From NCBI GenBank assembly GCA_021018815.1, contig JAITYX010000055.1:3905422-3969421 (forward strand): a DNA stretch of 64,000 nt. Reading direction: 5' to 3'. Below, piece after piece: positions 18,450 to 32,356 of this stretch; within the stretch, counting starts at the first letter, position 1; the number at the start of each line of letters is the position of its first letter. Origin of the DNA: Talinum fruticosum (taxonomy: Eukaryota; Streptophyta; Magnoliopsida; Caryophyllales; Talinaceae). The notes under the pieces are model-generated. The model worked only from the letters and a program-made list of their open reading frames with translations. It was not told where the DNA came from and searched no databases. Position numbers and translations under genes: made by a program.

Positions 18450-20995
18450 TTACGCTAGGAAAGGGTCAATGAGAACTGCTTGAATTTTGTTGCGCATATT
18501 TTGGCTCACCATGGTGTACTCATCCTCCCCAAGCTGATAGAAAACCTTTACGGCTCTTGTCAGGTTGAGGATTACAGAGAGCAGAGGCCTTGGGAATTTT
18601 GTTGGTCTAAACATTTCTTCATTTATGTCTTTCCATGTTTCATCCACTTTCTTGTAAAGTTCTTGTATTGCCTTTTCCTCCGAGACATGGTATTGAGCCA
18701 TAAAACATTGTAATGATGTGACAACATCGTTTATGTTTTGCTCTATCTGCACATTTCACCACATGATTGTTAGAAATTTGAATCTAATATTTAAGTAGTA
18801 AATTGTTGCAAAAAACTATGGTACCTTATGGCTGGCAATGTCATTCGTGATCACGCATGCAGCTTTGACTGGTTTTGGTGTTTCGCTCACCCACTTAAAT
18901 GCTTCTTCGGTAGCAACTTCCCCCATGCCTAAGAAAGACGTAGCAGACAACAAGGCGTAGGCAGCAGTTGCAATGCCGGCACCTTCCATATACTCATCAT
19001 ACGTTGGGACGTACTTTTCATGCACCTACTTTGCCTCTTGAAAGTAGCCCTTGCATGATCTTTTCGTCTGTGAAATCAATTCATTTGTTACTATGATCAA
19101 GTAGATTTTACAAGAATATAATTCCAAGTAAAAATGTATATGAGTTTGCATGGATGCCCTACCAGTTCTCGAGCATAGGATACGAGATGTGATCTTCCTT
19201 CTTTAGCCAAGTCTTGTTCAACTTCGACAAAAGTATCGAGGAGCTTCTCATAAGTCAGCTTCATGTAGTCAGGAAGTTTATTCATATATACCTTGCCCCA
19301 CCTTATTGTACATCAAATTTAGATTTCATAAACGCCGAGCAGTTGAGTAAACAACAAGTATACGGAATTTTGAGTTGGAAATGAATCAAAATAATGAAAT
19401 CTATGCATTTTATACCTGTCGATCAACAAACCTCTGAACAGCTTCAGCGTATAACTCCAACTCTTCAAAAAGCGCATACGCATCATATGTGTCATCCATA
19501 ATACTCAACATCTTGGCAATTTTGGTGTATATTGCTCTCACTAATGCATATTTCGGTTCATAGAAGATCCCTAATGCCCAGAAATACAGTTCTACAACTC
19601 TGTCTCGCGCAAAGGGTAATTGTGTGGAAATGTCTAGGCTTTTCCACCACCTGATCCAATTGAGACGACTGTTTATTTTTATTTTTTTAATTTTCTAAAA
19701 GAAGTCTCTAGGGTAAATAGTAATAGTGTTACCTGGAGAGGTCTCGTAGCTCCTTCAAGTGCGAAAACTGAAGCAAATTGAAGTCTGATTTGGCGAACCT
19801 TAGTAAAGTTTTGTCATGGAAAGGAAAGCCTTGGTAAGTATGATATAGTATGTAGATCGTAGTCTTGTCGTGCTTTTGTGTTGGGGCAACTTCAAGGCTT
19901 GACTTACTTGTGTTGCCATGGGTTCTGGTAATTCATCAAGCAATAGTCTTAACTGAGATGTGGTAAATTCCATAGCTTCATCTAAAATTCTTTCCCCATG
20001 CACTCTAAGATATGAGGCTTCATTCAAGTTCAATAAGCCCTCCACATCCATAGTAATAGATTCTTTGAAGCTTCCATCCTCGTTCTTGAATTTTTCGAAG
20101 ACACCTTTAAATGAAAACAAATGATAGTAACTTGGGTTTAGTGGATTTTTTTGGTTTGGGGGAGGGGATCATAAAAATATACATGTATATGTGTGTATGT
20201 ACATATGTATAGTATCGTACCACAAGATATGTAAAAGGCATTTTGCCGTAAGAGACGAAATTGAAGAGAAACATAATGAAGGTTATTCTCAGAGATCGCC
20301 ATCTTGGTTGTAGTTGTCATAAAATTGTTTGAGGATCACTTCTATTTCGTCTTCAAAGTTGTATGCCACTCCTAGTCGTTCTATTTCATCTATGAAGACA
20401 AGTCTATCCTTTGGATCCTCAATTGCATTCACAAGCTTTTTCCTCACTTGCTCTTTTAGCTCATCGCATTCCCTCCCTTGTTGGCATAAGATATCCTATA
20501 TGATTAGGAGTATGAATAAAAAGCAATAAAAATCATCTACCAAGATTCAAATTTAAAATACGCTGAAGTAATTTTTTTGACCGTCGATTTATAAAATGAA
20601 TATATATATGCATGTATGCATGTACAATCATTAGTATAACAAGACTTTCCCTAACACAATTTCACATGTTACATTTTAAATCGTTCTTGCATCGGTGATG
20701 AAAAATAGTTACGGTAATATATATTATGTATATATATAGGAGGACTAGCTAGAAGTTTGAAAAAGAAATAAACATTGAAAATAAAGAAAACAACCATATG
20801 ATAGGCAATAAAAATAATATGCACGAGTGAGAAATTTACTACATTATTTAGAAAATAATTATGAAGGATGATTACCTGAGGAGGGGGAGTGTAATTGAGG
20901 AAGCAGTCACCCCCAAATGTTTTCAAACCAAAAACTTAAAACTAATTTCAATGAGTAATTGTATTTCTTGCTTCCTCGTCTACTTGGCCTTGCAT
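18450..20995 (-). pseudogene. TPS-1: TPS-a sesquiterpene synthase pseudogene
   Basis: All seven exons of a sesquiterpene synthase are recognisable: about 20995-20876, 20495-20221, 20104-19733, 19650-19432, 19301-19163, 19067-18825, 18746-18450. The farnesyl-diphosphate metal sites survive as DDTYD in exon 4 and NDIASHKIE across exons 6/7. It is broken in several places. Exon 1 has no usable ATG frame: a possible old start at 20995 runs into stops, and WGD reads FGGD. Exon 2 is 275 nt where TPS-2 has 277; two bases are missing so that CTC is followed by TGA near 20299. Exon 3 is 372 nt where TPS-2 has 373; one base is missing after YYI. In exon 6 the tryptophan of EAKW is TAG near 19028. These are mostly not homopolymer changes, so real decay is the best reading. 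TPS-2 is its closest relative in the window. Confidence 0.9.
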
Positions 20996-20999
20996 GTTC

Positions 21000-23150
21000 T
21001 TTTACGCTGGTAAGGAAATGACCTTATTATTACTTCTTCGCTTTAATTTATTTTTTTATAATATATTTTATAATTTTAATGGCATATTAATAAAATTTTT
21101 TTATATTTTTTATTAATTTTTTTCTCCCTACTTTAAATGAAATTCTGAGATAGTTTGATCTTTTAATCATTAATTTATCTTAAATTTAACTTTACCTTGA
21201 TATTCCCTCAATAGTAAAAATAAAAAATAAATTTCAATAATAATAATAATAATAATAATAAAGTGTTGATTGAGGCGGTATAACAGCCTCATCCCCGTAA
21301 GGAGGAGAACAAGTTAGAATCCTCGAAAATGTACTTATTGAAAGAACTTTTATCTTAGACGTTCGGACGCGAAAGGGATACGGAATTGGTCAAAACATTA
21401 TCAAATTTTGAGAATATAAAAATTTAAAAGAATATCATCTATTGCTCACAACTTTCAAGTAAAGGGTCACTTTTTTTATTATGTAGAGAAAATTTAATAA
21501 TGTTTATAAGAAATTTTAAAAAAATTTTTGACAACTTTTATGGTACGGACCGAGTATATATATAAACATGTATTTGATGCCCGAATTAATTATTAATTTT
21601 ACTCTTTCTGAGAAATTTAATGAATTCTTGAATGCTAATGAAGTGCATGTGCTATCTATCGTAGAAAGATGAAAGTCAGATTTTTTTGTTTAACAATGTG
21701 ATGAAGGTTATATAGTATTATGATTTGTTGCAAAACCAAAAACGTGCATTCAATTTTTTTTAAAAAATATTTACGAAATTCCCCCCAAGCTGGGTGGACA
21801 GAGAGAAGAAAGCTAGCTTTTGAGGAGATCTGAACATTTCTTAAACTATATATTATACACGGTATATATATACCAGGCATATATAGGAAGATAAACCCCT
21901 TTAATATTTATATATCTTCTTTGTACCCAAAAAAAAATGTAATTTATTTATTATTTCAGAATGTCCCAATGATGCTTATTCTCTAAAAATGGTTTCTTAA
22001 ATTTTACAAATATTCACAAAGTCTCCTTTGGATTTAAAAACAATTATAGAAAGAAGGGAGAATTTTAAATGATCACTTTAAATTTAAATAATAAGAATAT
22101 CGTTGATATTTTGTTGTAAAAAATTAATCTATAAACATACATTCAGTTCAGGACAGAAGTATATATTATTTAACACGCGGTGATCCAACATGGATAATCC
22201 AATCCAAGCAATGCCAACAATGAACTCTTATGAACTAATCCCACATGTTACGGACCGCTTCAAAACGTTCCGAAATTTTCTAAATTTCTTTCTACTATTC
22301 CATAATGTTATATAATCTTCTACAATATTCTACATTTCTATGGAGACTTAGATATTATTAAGGAGGATTCTGAAGGATAGATCTAGGTAATATCCGTCAT
22401 CCATTGAGAAGGAGGGCAAGTATATATACCTCCAAGGGGCTCATTTGTAATAATCACCCAAGGGATCTAAGAGAACTATCCAAGAGAGTAACCATCAATC
22501 CAGAGTTCAAATAATGCAAAACATTCTCCCAAATTTACTCTCTCTCAACGTCCTTTGCTTAAGTTTGAGTGAATTGTCCTCATGACATGCAGCATTAACG
22601 CGGCCGGTGAGCCCAAAACAGGAACATTTCCCTTTTTCATACTTTACTAGCCTAACTCGATTATAACCAACAGTACGATGTGAGTTGGAGTTGGAAAGAA
22701 GTAGTGTGATGAATTATAGAACAAAACATATTAATGGCAATTTCTGTAGACTGTAGTAGATCTGATGGTCCCTTTTAAGTGTACATGAAGTGCCATCATA
22801 TATAGTATTCAGCCGCGCCTCAAAGATGATATATTAATATTTGATCGCCATTCTTATTTATAGATCGTGTTTGAAAAACAAAACATGGGACAGTTCGAGA
22901 TTTCATTTCTTGATGTGTACAATACAATACAATGCAGATCAAATTGCCCTTTTGTGTCATCCCTCTCTTCAGAGAGATAAAATCTGCTTTAATTTGCAGA
23001 AATTGCAATGGTGAAAATACAAAACTGGAAGGGGAGAGAGAAAGAGAGAGATATCCTAAAACGTTAGCAAAATTACCACAGCCACACTTGTTAATCCCAC
23101 TTCCTTCAAAGGGAATTCAGTAAAAACAAAGAGAGTAAACCAAAAATAAT
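21000..23150. other. Intergenic region with a possible LTR fragment
   Basis: No gene is supported. An (AAT)n run lies at 21238-21261. The stretch of about 22240-22620 has a TATA-like string (AAGTATATATACC) and gene-leader-like pyrimidine tracts, which would suit an LTR promoter remnant, but I could not find matching ends or a second copy. Confidence 0.4.
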
Positions 23151-23152
23151 CT

Positions 23153-26100
23153 CTATGTACTACTCCAAATAGCCTCACCGTCTTCCATACCAGCCATAGT
23201 ATCATACAAAGGCCTGTGCAATGTCTCTGGCAAGTAATAACCTAAGAGGCCTCCCACAAACCCGCATGCGGCAAACACCATAAAGGCAACCCTCCACCCA
23301 TCACCACCACAAATGGAGCCAATATCGCCCCCATCTGGGATGCCTGTGTGGTGCACCCAAGGGCTGCGTTCCTCACCACTGTAGGAAACAATTCCACGGT
23401 GTAGATAAACAACAAGTTGTAAGTCCCTGCGATTCCAAATATACCTAAAACACCACATATCATTCGCAGAATCTTCCACATTCCATAGTTGTTCATCAGG
23501 CTCCCGCACAAGCAGAAGAACCCACTAAACCACATAGTTCCAACAGTCAAGGGCTTCCTTCCGAACTTATCCAACATTATTGCAGTTAATGTAAAGGCTG
23601 GCATTTCAGCAACCGCGTTCAGAAGGACATTGAGGTAGAGGTTGGTTTGTAGATTGACTACATTTAGGCTGAGTCCGTAGTACACTATGGAGCAACAGAA
23701 GTTAATCCACACTGTTAAGAAAAGTCGAATTCTTGTGACCGGTGATTTGATCACATCTATAAGAGAGCCATCGATTGCCCCTCTTGCTTCATTATTATTC
23801 TTTAGGGTTTGAATATCATCATTGTTATGTTGGAGATCATCATCAAGGACAAGCTCGACACCTTGTGGTAGGTGCCTACGGTTAAACTCGGCAATGCTAC
23901 GCATAATTTTCATGGCTTCTTTTGTTTTCCCTCGTACCATATACCACCTAGGTGATTCAGACAGGAAAGGGACAACGGTGGTAATGAAAAGGATTGAGGG
24001 TATAGATGAAGCTATGTAGAGAGCTCGCCATGATGGGAAGACATAGGCTATGCCAGACAGAAGGGCAATACCGCTAGAGAAGAAGTAGAAGGTGGACATG
24101 CCAGCAACCCCACGCTTGGAGGGTCCGATGGGTTCGGTGGCTAAGACAAATGCACAAAGGCCTACCCCACCAGTGCTAAAACCAGTCAATAGACGAAGAA
24201 GGGTGTAGATGTAGTAGCTAGGGGAGAAGGCGGTTAAGCAACCAAGCACGGCGTTTAGTGCACACACTATTGCTAATGAGCCTTTTCTTCCAAGAGATGA
24301 ATCTGATAGATGACCAAATATGCCAGCCCCTGAAAGTAAATCAAACTCGACATTAGAATAAGGTCATATGACTATGAATAGTAATGGGTATATGTCATGT
24401 GTCCATTGGTGGTGCGATGATTTTATTCAATATTATACCTTAGAATAACTTAGTGTATACAGTAGACGAGTGTTTTGAAACTTTAAGAAGACTTTTAAAT
24501 ATAGTAATTAATTTAAAGTAACTTGTTAATATAGATTAGTTAGCACAAAATAATTTATTACGATTACATCTCACAATAACAAATCAATCGAACAAAACTG
24601 ATAAGTAAATCGCATAATCTTATCCTGACCACTCCAATAGTAAGGGACAAACAAAGAGGGCAAGCCATTGCTTGGGGAAAAATGATGCGAATAGTATCCA
24701 TCCCCAATGTGCGAATATACACGAATACACTCGGCTATTTTTCATTAGTGTGACTTTTCTTTGTTTTTATTCCCTTTGTTTGTCTTTTTCTTTTTTTTTT
24801 TTCTTTGTGGGAGAGGGAGAAGGGGGTATAGGTCTTTTTGTAGAAAAATGAAAGGCGTGAGATGTTTTTGATGTGGTTGTTGACAACTTGCGTACGCACA
24901 TGAGTGTCGACCATAAGAACAGTCAATTTTTGGACTAGTTTTGACCATCCAATCATTCCGGGGTGGCTATAACATACACTTGTAGTTGTAAAACATTTCA
25001 TTCGTTTTAAAATATATTTTGTTTTAATTTTACGAAGGAATATTAAGAGCAACATAAAATTTATATTAAAAGACCAAATGTTTTCAAGTTTTCATTGAAA
25101 ATGAAGAAAATTAACGAGAAAAGGAGAGAAACAAAATAATTAGTAAGAAAAAATTGATAAAATTAGTCATTATGCGACTGAAATTATAAAATAATAAATA
25201 TTTTAAAATAAAATAATTAATTAAAATATTATAAAATAGAGCTGAGTAAAATTTTGAGAGAAGATTGAAGACAACAGACGCCGAGCAGCCAAGGTCGACT
25301 TTCGTTACCGTCTCTCTCTCTCGACTTGTCAAGTGTGATTGAGATGCCAAATACACCAATCAATCCCCCCGGCCTCCTTGTCTTTTTCTTAATTACCTTT
25401 GTGGTCATCTATTTTCTACTTTCAAAACCCCTTCAATTTTGGGTTTCTTGAACTTACTAGTATTAATATTTCTTTTTGCAAACAAGGTTTTTCTGTAGGA
25501 TAAAACTACCTATGTACGATCCTCTTTATATTTCTATTTGTCCGAACTCATACTATACTATTGGAACACTTCTACCTTAAATATTTATGACAAAATAAAT
25601 TACACCCTTCGTTTACCTTACAACCTTACAATTTTTTATAACTTATTACAATTTCTTACAGCTTATTTACAATTTCTTACATCTCCTTATATTTCCGTAC
25701 ACTTTTTTATACCTACTTACAACTTTTTATAACTAATTTTACAACTCGTTTATAATTTATTATAACTCCTTATAGTTTTCCTTACAACTCCTTATTGTAT
25801 TCCGTACATCTTAAGACCTTATAACTCCTAACAACTAAATGGAACAGTAACTTAAATATAGATTTGTACCGTTGGATACTAGCGTCTAGCAACTAGTGTC
25901 GACCCATACTAATTAATAGTTATCATTCAATACTTTCGTTAAGAGAAGTATAAAGTAGCTAATATACGAAAGCGATACATTATTCCTCCCCAATAAAATA
26001 AAAAAGTTATTATTGCTAATACAACGCTAATAACTCTACTATCAAGTTGCTTGCTTTTAAACTTCTGAAACAATTGTCACTTTATTTATCCCCATGATTA

Positions 26101-27973
26101 TATTTTTGTTTTTTTTATAAAAAAATAGATAGAAGCATGGGTAAAGCTAGATGGTAGGTCTTCTCTCTGTCTTTATTTCATATTTAAAAGAATGATGAGG
26201 GAATATTCTGAGTACAGGGCTGAAAAAAACACCGAGGCTTAACGAAAAGGCCAGTTTTGGCATATGGTGTCCACAAGAGTCACGGGAATTGATAGATTGC
26301 TACTCATCAAAACTTTTGCTAAAGATAACAAATTATCTATATCGGAATCACTATTTATTTATTTTATATGAAATCTTTTTTTTTTTTTTCGAAAGGAAGG
26401 TCCATTGTCTATAAAAAAGAAAAAAAAAAAAGAAAAGAAGGGCCTATTAACTCCGATGTTAATTAACTATACTCCCTATCCTATACTGACATTTGTACCT
26501 TCCAATAAACTAAAAAGAAACACATACCTCAAAATCATATGAATATCATCGGTGCTTAACACTAGGCTCATTTATTATTTTGAAAATGGTAAGCTCACCT
26601 AATCAATAGTATTTTATAAACCAAATGGTTTATAAAATTAGTAGAAATAGCTATTTGTAGTAGAATGAACAGAAATAGTTGTTATACATGAAATGAGTAG
26701 AGTACGAAGCATAAATGAGTAAAGATAAATATACACGTCATTTCAAATAGGCTCTACATTTGACTAATAAGGAGAGAGAAATCGACCACCATTGTTGATG
26801 ATGACGAGGGAGGAGAGGAGTTACATTTAGATTAGTTTAAGGAAAGGTCGGTTGGTGGTTGTTTTTAGAGTGAGGCATAGGAGATAATAGATAGACTAAT
26901 TATTGTCATCGATCAAATGCCATTTTATCTTTTTCCATATTCTTTGAAACTTATTAATGATCGAAAAGAAAGAGAAGGGAAAGGCGAATCTTAGTATATG
27001 GTATATATGGAGGCCTAGGTTGGCAACAAATTTTGGAAGGCAAAGTACGTAGGTGTAAAACTTTAAGCAAAGTAGGCATTGAAATTTGAGTGGGTTCATT
27101 TTTGAATGGCAAGCAAAAAGGAATTTGTTGTGAATTAGGGTTGATTTATGTCTGATCAGAGAGAGGGAAGAGAGTATTACACGTATGTATGTATGAGAGA
27201 ACAGAACACCATACCCCACATTTTCGAATGTGAAAAAAGCTTCTTTTGCTCCCTTTTTTAATCGCAAAAATCATAAAATTCTTCATATTTGCAGCATGCG
27301 GTGGAAGAACCACATTGGTAGTTTTTTTTTTTTTTTTTAATTTGTAGCTTAGCTTTCTGAAAAAGAAAAATAAAGTCACTTGATACGTGTTACATGCGCA
27401 AACTCATAATCATGTGATATCAACCAATGAGGCTTTTTTTTTTTTTTTTTGAAGGAAATAAATACTTCCTAAAACCAAATGTTCGAAGTTAATATTTATA
27501 AACTACTTACTATGAAAGAACAATATAGATTACTATTTTTGAGAAAATTGTAATTTATCTTTGACGAATTTTACGAGTTTGATTGGATAGCAGGAGTAAT
27601 AATATCTGAAAATAATTCGAATATATCATCTCAACAACTAATTATGATCCAATGCCAAAGAGATGGGAATGCTTAACAATAAATGGCAGTTTAAAGTGTT
27701 ATAAAATTCCTGATTAAATATGATTTACAATTATTTTTTAGTAATAAATCAATTAGAATACTTCCCACTATGGCCCTTTCCATTCTATTTTTTCAAGATT
27801 TGAGGATATGTATCAGCCCATTATTTTAAACTAATAAATTCTTAAATAATGCAGATTACTTAGAGAAGCAACTCCCAAATTCACTCTTTAATTATTCCTT
27901 TCTATATTCATGTCGATTCAATTCTCACCTAATTAAGTATCCCATATCAATTCCGACGGTTGAAATAATTTTA

Positions 27974-28025
<52 letters not shown>

Positions 28026-28874
28026 AATTGGGACATAAAAACAAGCACGCTGAGCAGGACGGAGGAGACAAATTAAAAAAAAAAAAAAGGCAGCAAAAAT
28101 TGAGAATAGTCAAGCATGATGGAGTCTACTCACACTAAAATACTTCCAACGCAAAACACGTAGCATCTACAACTTTCTCATGGATGCCCAACTACTTAAT
28201 TGAATGGTCCGACAAAATCGACCGTTTTATATTTTATTTTTTTATAAAATTAGATCCCTAAAACTTATCAAGATATCCAATACAAATGTTTTAAAATATT
28301 ATATATATTATTATATATATCAGATTTGATCCAGTTTCAGATGTATAATTTCACAAAACAACAAAAAACCAACAAGTTTTGACCTTACAAAATAAAAATA
28401 AAAATAAAAATTAAAAAAATCTGAGGAGGAGGGTTAATACTGAACTGTACATACCTATCATGCAGCCAGTGAAGAACAAGGCCTGAGTCAACCCAACCTT
28501 GTACTTATCCCCACATATGAGGCCCCACTCCGAGACGGTGGACCCGCCAGGCCCGCCGGCCCACTCCCATGACCCGGGCTCCAGCCCGCACTGACCCGAC
28601 TCATGGCAGCCCGGCCCCGCGCAGCGCCACTCGGGCTCCCGGTCGGCGAAGATCATGACCATGGTGTGGAAGGCCTCCAGAGCCCACGCCAGGCTTGTGA
28701 GGACGAAGTGACGAAATTGCCACCGCCCGAAGTCCCCGCAGTACTTCTGGAGCATGTCGTCGATGCTCAGCCTTTCGACGCCATCGCCGGCGGGCTTTGA
28801 CTGAGGAAGAGGGACGAGGGGCTGGCGGAGGTCGGCGTCGCCGCCCCCGGAGGAGACAGAGCGTCGGAGGGCAT
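23153..28874 (-). CDS. OCT4: OCT4-like organic cation/carnitine transporter (MFS), two apparent frameshifts
   Basis: A 12-helix major facilitator protein of the plant organic cation transporter family, which moves carnitine- or polyamine-like cations across the plasma membrane or tonoplast. Exon 1 is 28874-28455 and exon 2 is 24329-23153, separated by a 4.1-kb intron. The N-terminal stretch contains IDDMLQKYCG and FGRWQFRHF. The big extracellular loop holds the cysteines of WRCAGPGCHE. MFS signatures include GRKGS, SESPRW and DKFGRKPL, and the C-terminus has YYLPET. The ATG at 28874 reaches this frame only if the run at 28844-28848 (C on plus, G on minus) had one more base. Near 23281-23285 one more T is needed (minus CCTTTATGG) to keep LPF in frame with VFAACGF; as written the protein ends at 23242 without its last segment. 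Corrected length would be about 532 residues, normal for the family. Exon 1 is very GC-rich compared with its neighbourhood. Confidence 0.9.
25590..25830. repeat. Degenerate minisatellite in the OCT4 intron
   Basis: Many imperfect repeats of a TTACAACTTTTTATAACT-like unit, with period roughly 18-30 bp, run in tandem. They are followed by CTAAATGGAACAG, a string resembling the ends of small MITEs elsewhere in the window. Confidence 0.6.
27973..28023. repeat. (ATT)n microsatellite in the OCT4 intron
   Basis: A run of about 17 ATT/TTA units. Confidence 0.95.
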
Positions 28875-28979
28875 TGTGTAGTATACTATAGTGTTTGTGG
28901 TTGGGGGATGTACTGAGAAGGAGAGCTAACGAGGGGTCTCGTGATGTATGTGGAAGGAGCACGAGTAAACGGGATTCCT

Positions 28980-29853
28980 ATATATATTGGGGGTTCCTGA
29001 GCTGGCAATTGGCTGTAAATTCAAGTGAGGAGTATTTTCACCATAAGATTGATTTTGGGGTGGGCTGGGTTGGTGAGATTTGGATGTGGGCTGGATTATA
29101 TATATTCATTGTGCTATCATATTTGGTGGGCTTCATAAATGGTGGTGCTTAGCTTCATAAACGGTGGATAGGTAAAAATTTGATTTTTTGATCATGGGAC
29201 AAAATCTAAGTCATTAGAAGGAATACAAGGAGTTTTAAAAAGAGTTCAGAGAGTAAAAATTAGGCCTAAAGTTCAATAATTAAAAATTTTTTGAACCTTC
29301 TGTACTTTTGTAATTTTTTATCGTTCTTATAATCAGTTGAAAGTTATACTTTCTTTTTATTAGGCAATACGTTTGAAGCACGGATGGTATGTGATCCTCT
29401 GCTCAATGAGGAGACTCGGGATCAAATCTCATGGCCTTCACTTACACCTTGTTGTGGTGCTTGTGAGAAGGATCAAGTAGGGCCAGGGCTTATCCCACCC
29501 CCATTTACTCAGCATTTTTGGCCCCTAAATAGGGTGCTTCCAGCCTCTATTACTTATTCATGTAAAAAAAATTATTAGCTTTTAGCAGAGTGTTTTTTTT
29601 TTTTCCTATTAGCGAGAACTTTGGCTTGTACCATCAAATTCAAACGTGAAAACAATAAAACCAAGGGTAGCTTTTGGGGAAACAGAAAGAGATCCAATTC
29701 TCGCACAAACCAACATCTGGTACATCAAACACACTCGCAAAAACAGCAATTCTGAACGAGAAAGTACGAAGCATTTCACTCAAACAACAAAGTACAAGAG
29801 GGAAAACGTGGGAAATTCATCAGGGAAAAGTTCACGAAAGCTCGATAGTTCAA
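28980..29853. other. Intergenic: OCT4 upstream region and TPS-2 3' region
   Basis: No supported gene. The first part is upstream of OCT4; the last ~200 bp should be the 3' untranslated region of TPS-2. The block 29390-29545 is less AT-rich and looks like a retroelement fragment, without terminal repeats to prove it. Confidence 0.45.
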
Positions 29854-32317
29854 TTACACCAAGATAGGATCAATGAGGACTAGTTGAATTTTGTCGCGCA
29901 TGTTCTGTCTAACAACAGAGTAGTCATCGTCACCAAGTCGATAGAAGACTTCAATGACCCTTGACAAGTTGAGGATTCGAGTCATCAATGGCCTTGGGAA
30001 TTTTGTAGGTCGAAACATCTCCTCGTTTAAGTCCTTCCATGCTTCGTCCACTTCTTTGTGTAACTCTTCCACCGCCTTTTCCTCTGATACACCGTACTGC
30101 TCCATGTACCATTCTACTGCTGAAGCAACATGATTTCTATTCCTCTCGATCTTATGACTGGCAATGTCGCCTATGAGCCTGCCAATTATACATGAAGCTC
30201 TGACAGGTTTAGAGGTTTGGCTAATCCATTCAAAGGCCTCTTCAGTTGCAATTTCCCCATGCCTAAGAAAGTTGTAGCAGACATCAAAGTATAACCAGCA
30301 GTTCTAATGGCAGCACCTTCAAGATACTCATCATATGTTGGAATGTAATTTTCATGCAACCATTTTGCCTCTTGAAAGTAGCCTCGACATTGAACTTTCA
30401 TCTACGAAATTAGATATCTTAGAATTGTTTTCATCTGCGAAACAAGTGATCAGTAATAGAGAAAGGAGTTATAGCAAGATTTCCATACTAGTTCTTGAAC
30501 ATAAGAAACAAGGTGCGATCTTCCTTCTTCAGATAAATCATGTTCAAATCCATCAAAAGTATCGAGGAGTTTCTCATATGTTAGTTTCATGTAGTCAGGT
30601 AGTTGATTCATGCAGCTCTTATCCCACCTAATAACATGAGGAAAGTATATACAGATGCAAAATGAGTATTAAAGAGATGTCAGATGCATGAAATATATGT
30701 GCATTATATATGTCGACAAACCTCTGGACTGCTTCAGTGTAAGTTTCGAGCTCCTCAAAGAGCCCATAAGCGTCATATGTGTCATCCATAACTGAGGTCA
30801 TCTTGTATAGTTTGGTGAATATCGCTCTCCCTAAAGCATCTTGTGGTTCATAGAAGGTTCCCAACATCCAAAAGTATACCTCCGCAATTCTCTCTCTCTC
30901 AAAGGGTAGTTTTGTTGAAAAATCTAGATTTTCCACCACCTGATTCAAATAAATGAATGATTAATAACTAGTACTTATAATGAATGTCCTATGAACTGTA
31001 GTGAATATGCAATATCACCCTCTGTGTGTAATGTTTTATCAGTGAAAAGTTAAGTAAAACGGTTGTAGAAATCTTTCACTAATATTACCTGGAGAGATCG
31101 CGCAATTCCTTCAAGTGTAAAGACTGAAGCAAATTGAAATCTATCTTCGCAAATCTTAGCAAAGCTTTGTCATGGGAGGGATTGCTTTCATAAGTATCGA
31201 TGTAATATCTTGAGAGTAGCCTTGTGATGCCTTTGTGGAGTGGCAACTTCAAGGCTTGAATCACTTGTTTCGCTAAGGGCTCGCTTAATTTTCCAACTAT
31301 TGATTTTAAATGAGATGCGGTAAATTCCACAGCTTCATCTAGGATTTTCTCGCCATGTACTCTAAGATATGACGCTTCATACAAGTTCAGTATGCCTTTC
31401 AAATCAGTAGTAATGGATTCTTTGAATCTTCCATCCTTGTTCTTGAACTTTTCGAACACATCTGTTTGAAGCAAATAAAATATTTTTATTTCATCAATAT
31501 ATATATGGGAGCCATTTGAATCTCCATACACATATCTATCCTGTAAGTTGGATTCTGTGGTACGTAGTAATCTATCATTCAAAGGCAAAGGTTAAAGAGA
31601 TGTGTGCTACCACAAGATACGTAAAAGCCATGTTGCCTCAAGAGTCGAAATCTAAGAGAAACATAGTGCAGGTCATCCTCATAGAGATGGTCATCCTTGT
31701 TATACTTGTCATAGAATTGTTGCAGAACAGCCTCTATATCTTCCTCAAATTGATATGCCACCCCAAGTTGCTCTACTGCATCTATGAAAACGAGTTTATC
31801 CTTATGATCTATAGCTCCACTCAGAGGCTTTTCCTTCACTTTCTCTTTGAGCTCATCGCGTTCTCTCTCATTTTAGCATAAGATGTCCTACGATCAGCAA
31901 AAGTATATGAAAATTAATGAGGCCATTGGATCAACGAGAACTGCTGGTGAAATACCCTGATTTCAAAGGGTATGCGATGGATGTTACATTTGATTTTTCC
32001 CTCGTGGGGGACCGGGGGGTGGTTGTATTTTCATATAATATATAATTAAGAAAGAGATGTAAATCAAATCAGTATTAATATATCACTTCGTCATATAGTC
32101 ATATTTTAAGATATAATTTGTTAATGTCAATATTTACACATAAACAGTAGCTTTATGGAGTATTTCTTAATATCAACTTTTTTTGGTTGTTTTTTTCATA
32201 CTCTTAAACATTTAATTTCATAACTTATAAGAGGGTAGATCTTCTAGTTTAACCACTAGTATAACACTGGTCATATCGGTTAATATCATGAAAACTAAGA
32301 ATACTTCTTTCTGCAAG

Positions 32318-32356
<39 letters not shown>

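Noticed and set aside
28603..28800. Plus-strand frame within OCT4 exon 1
   Set aside because: A GC-rich antisense shadow of the transporter exon.
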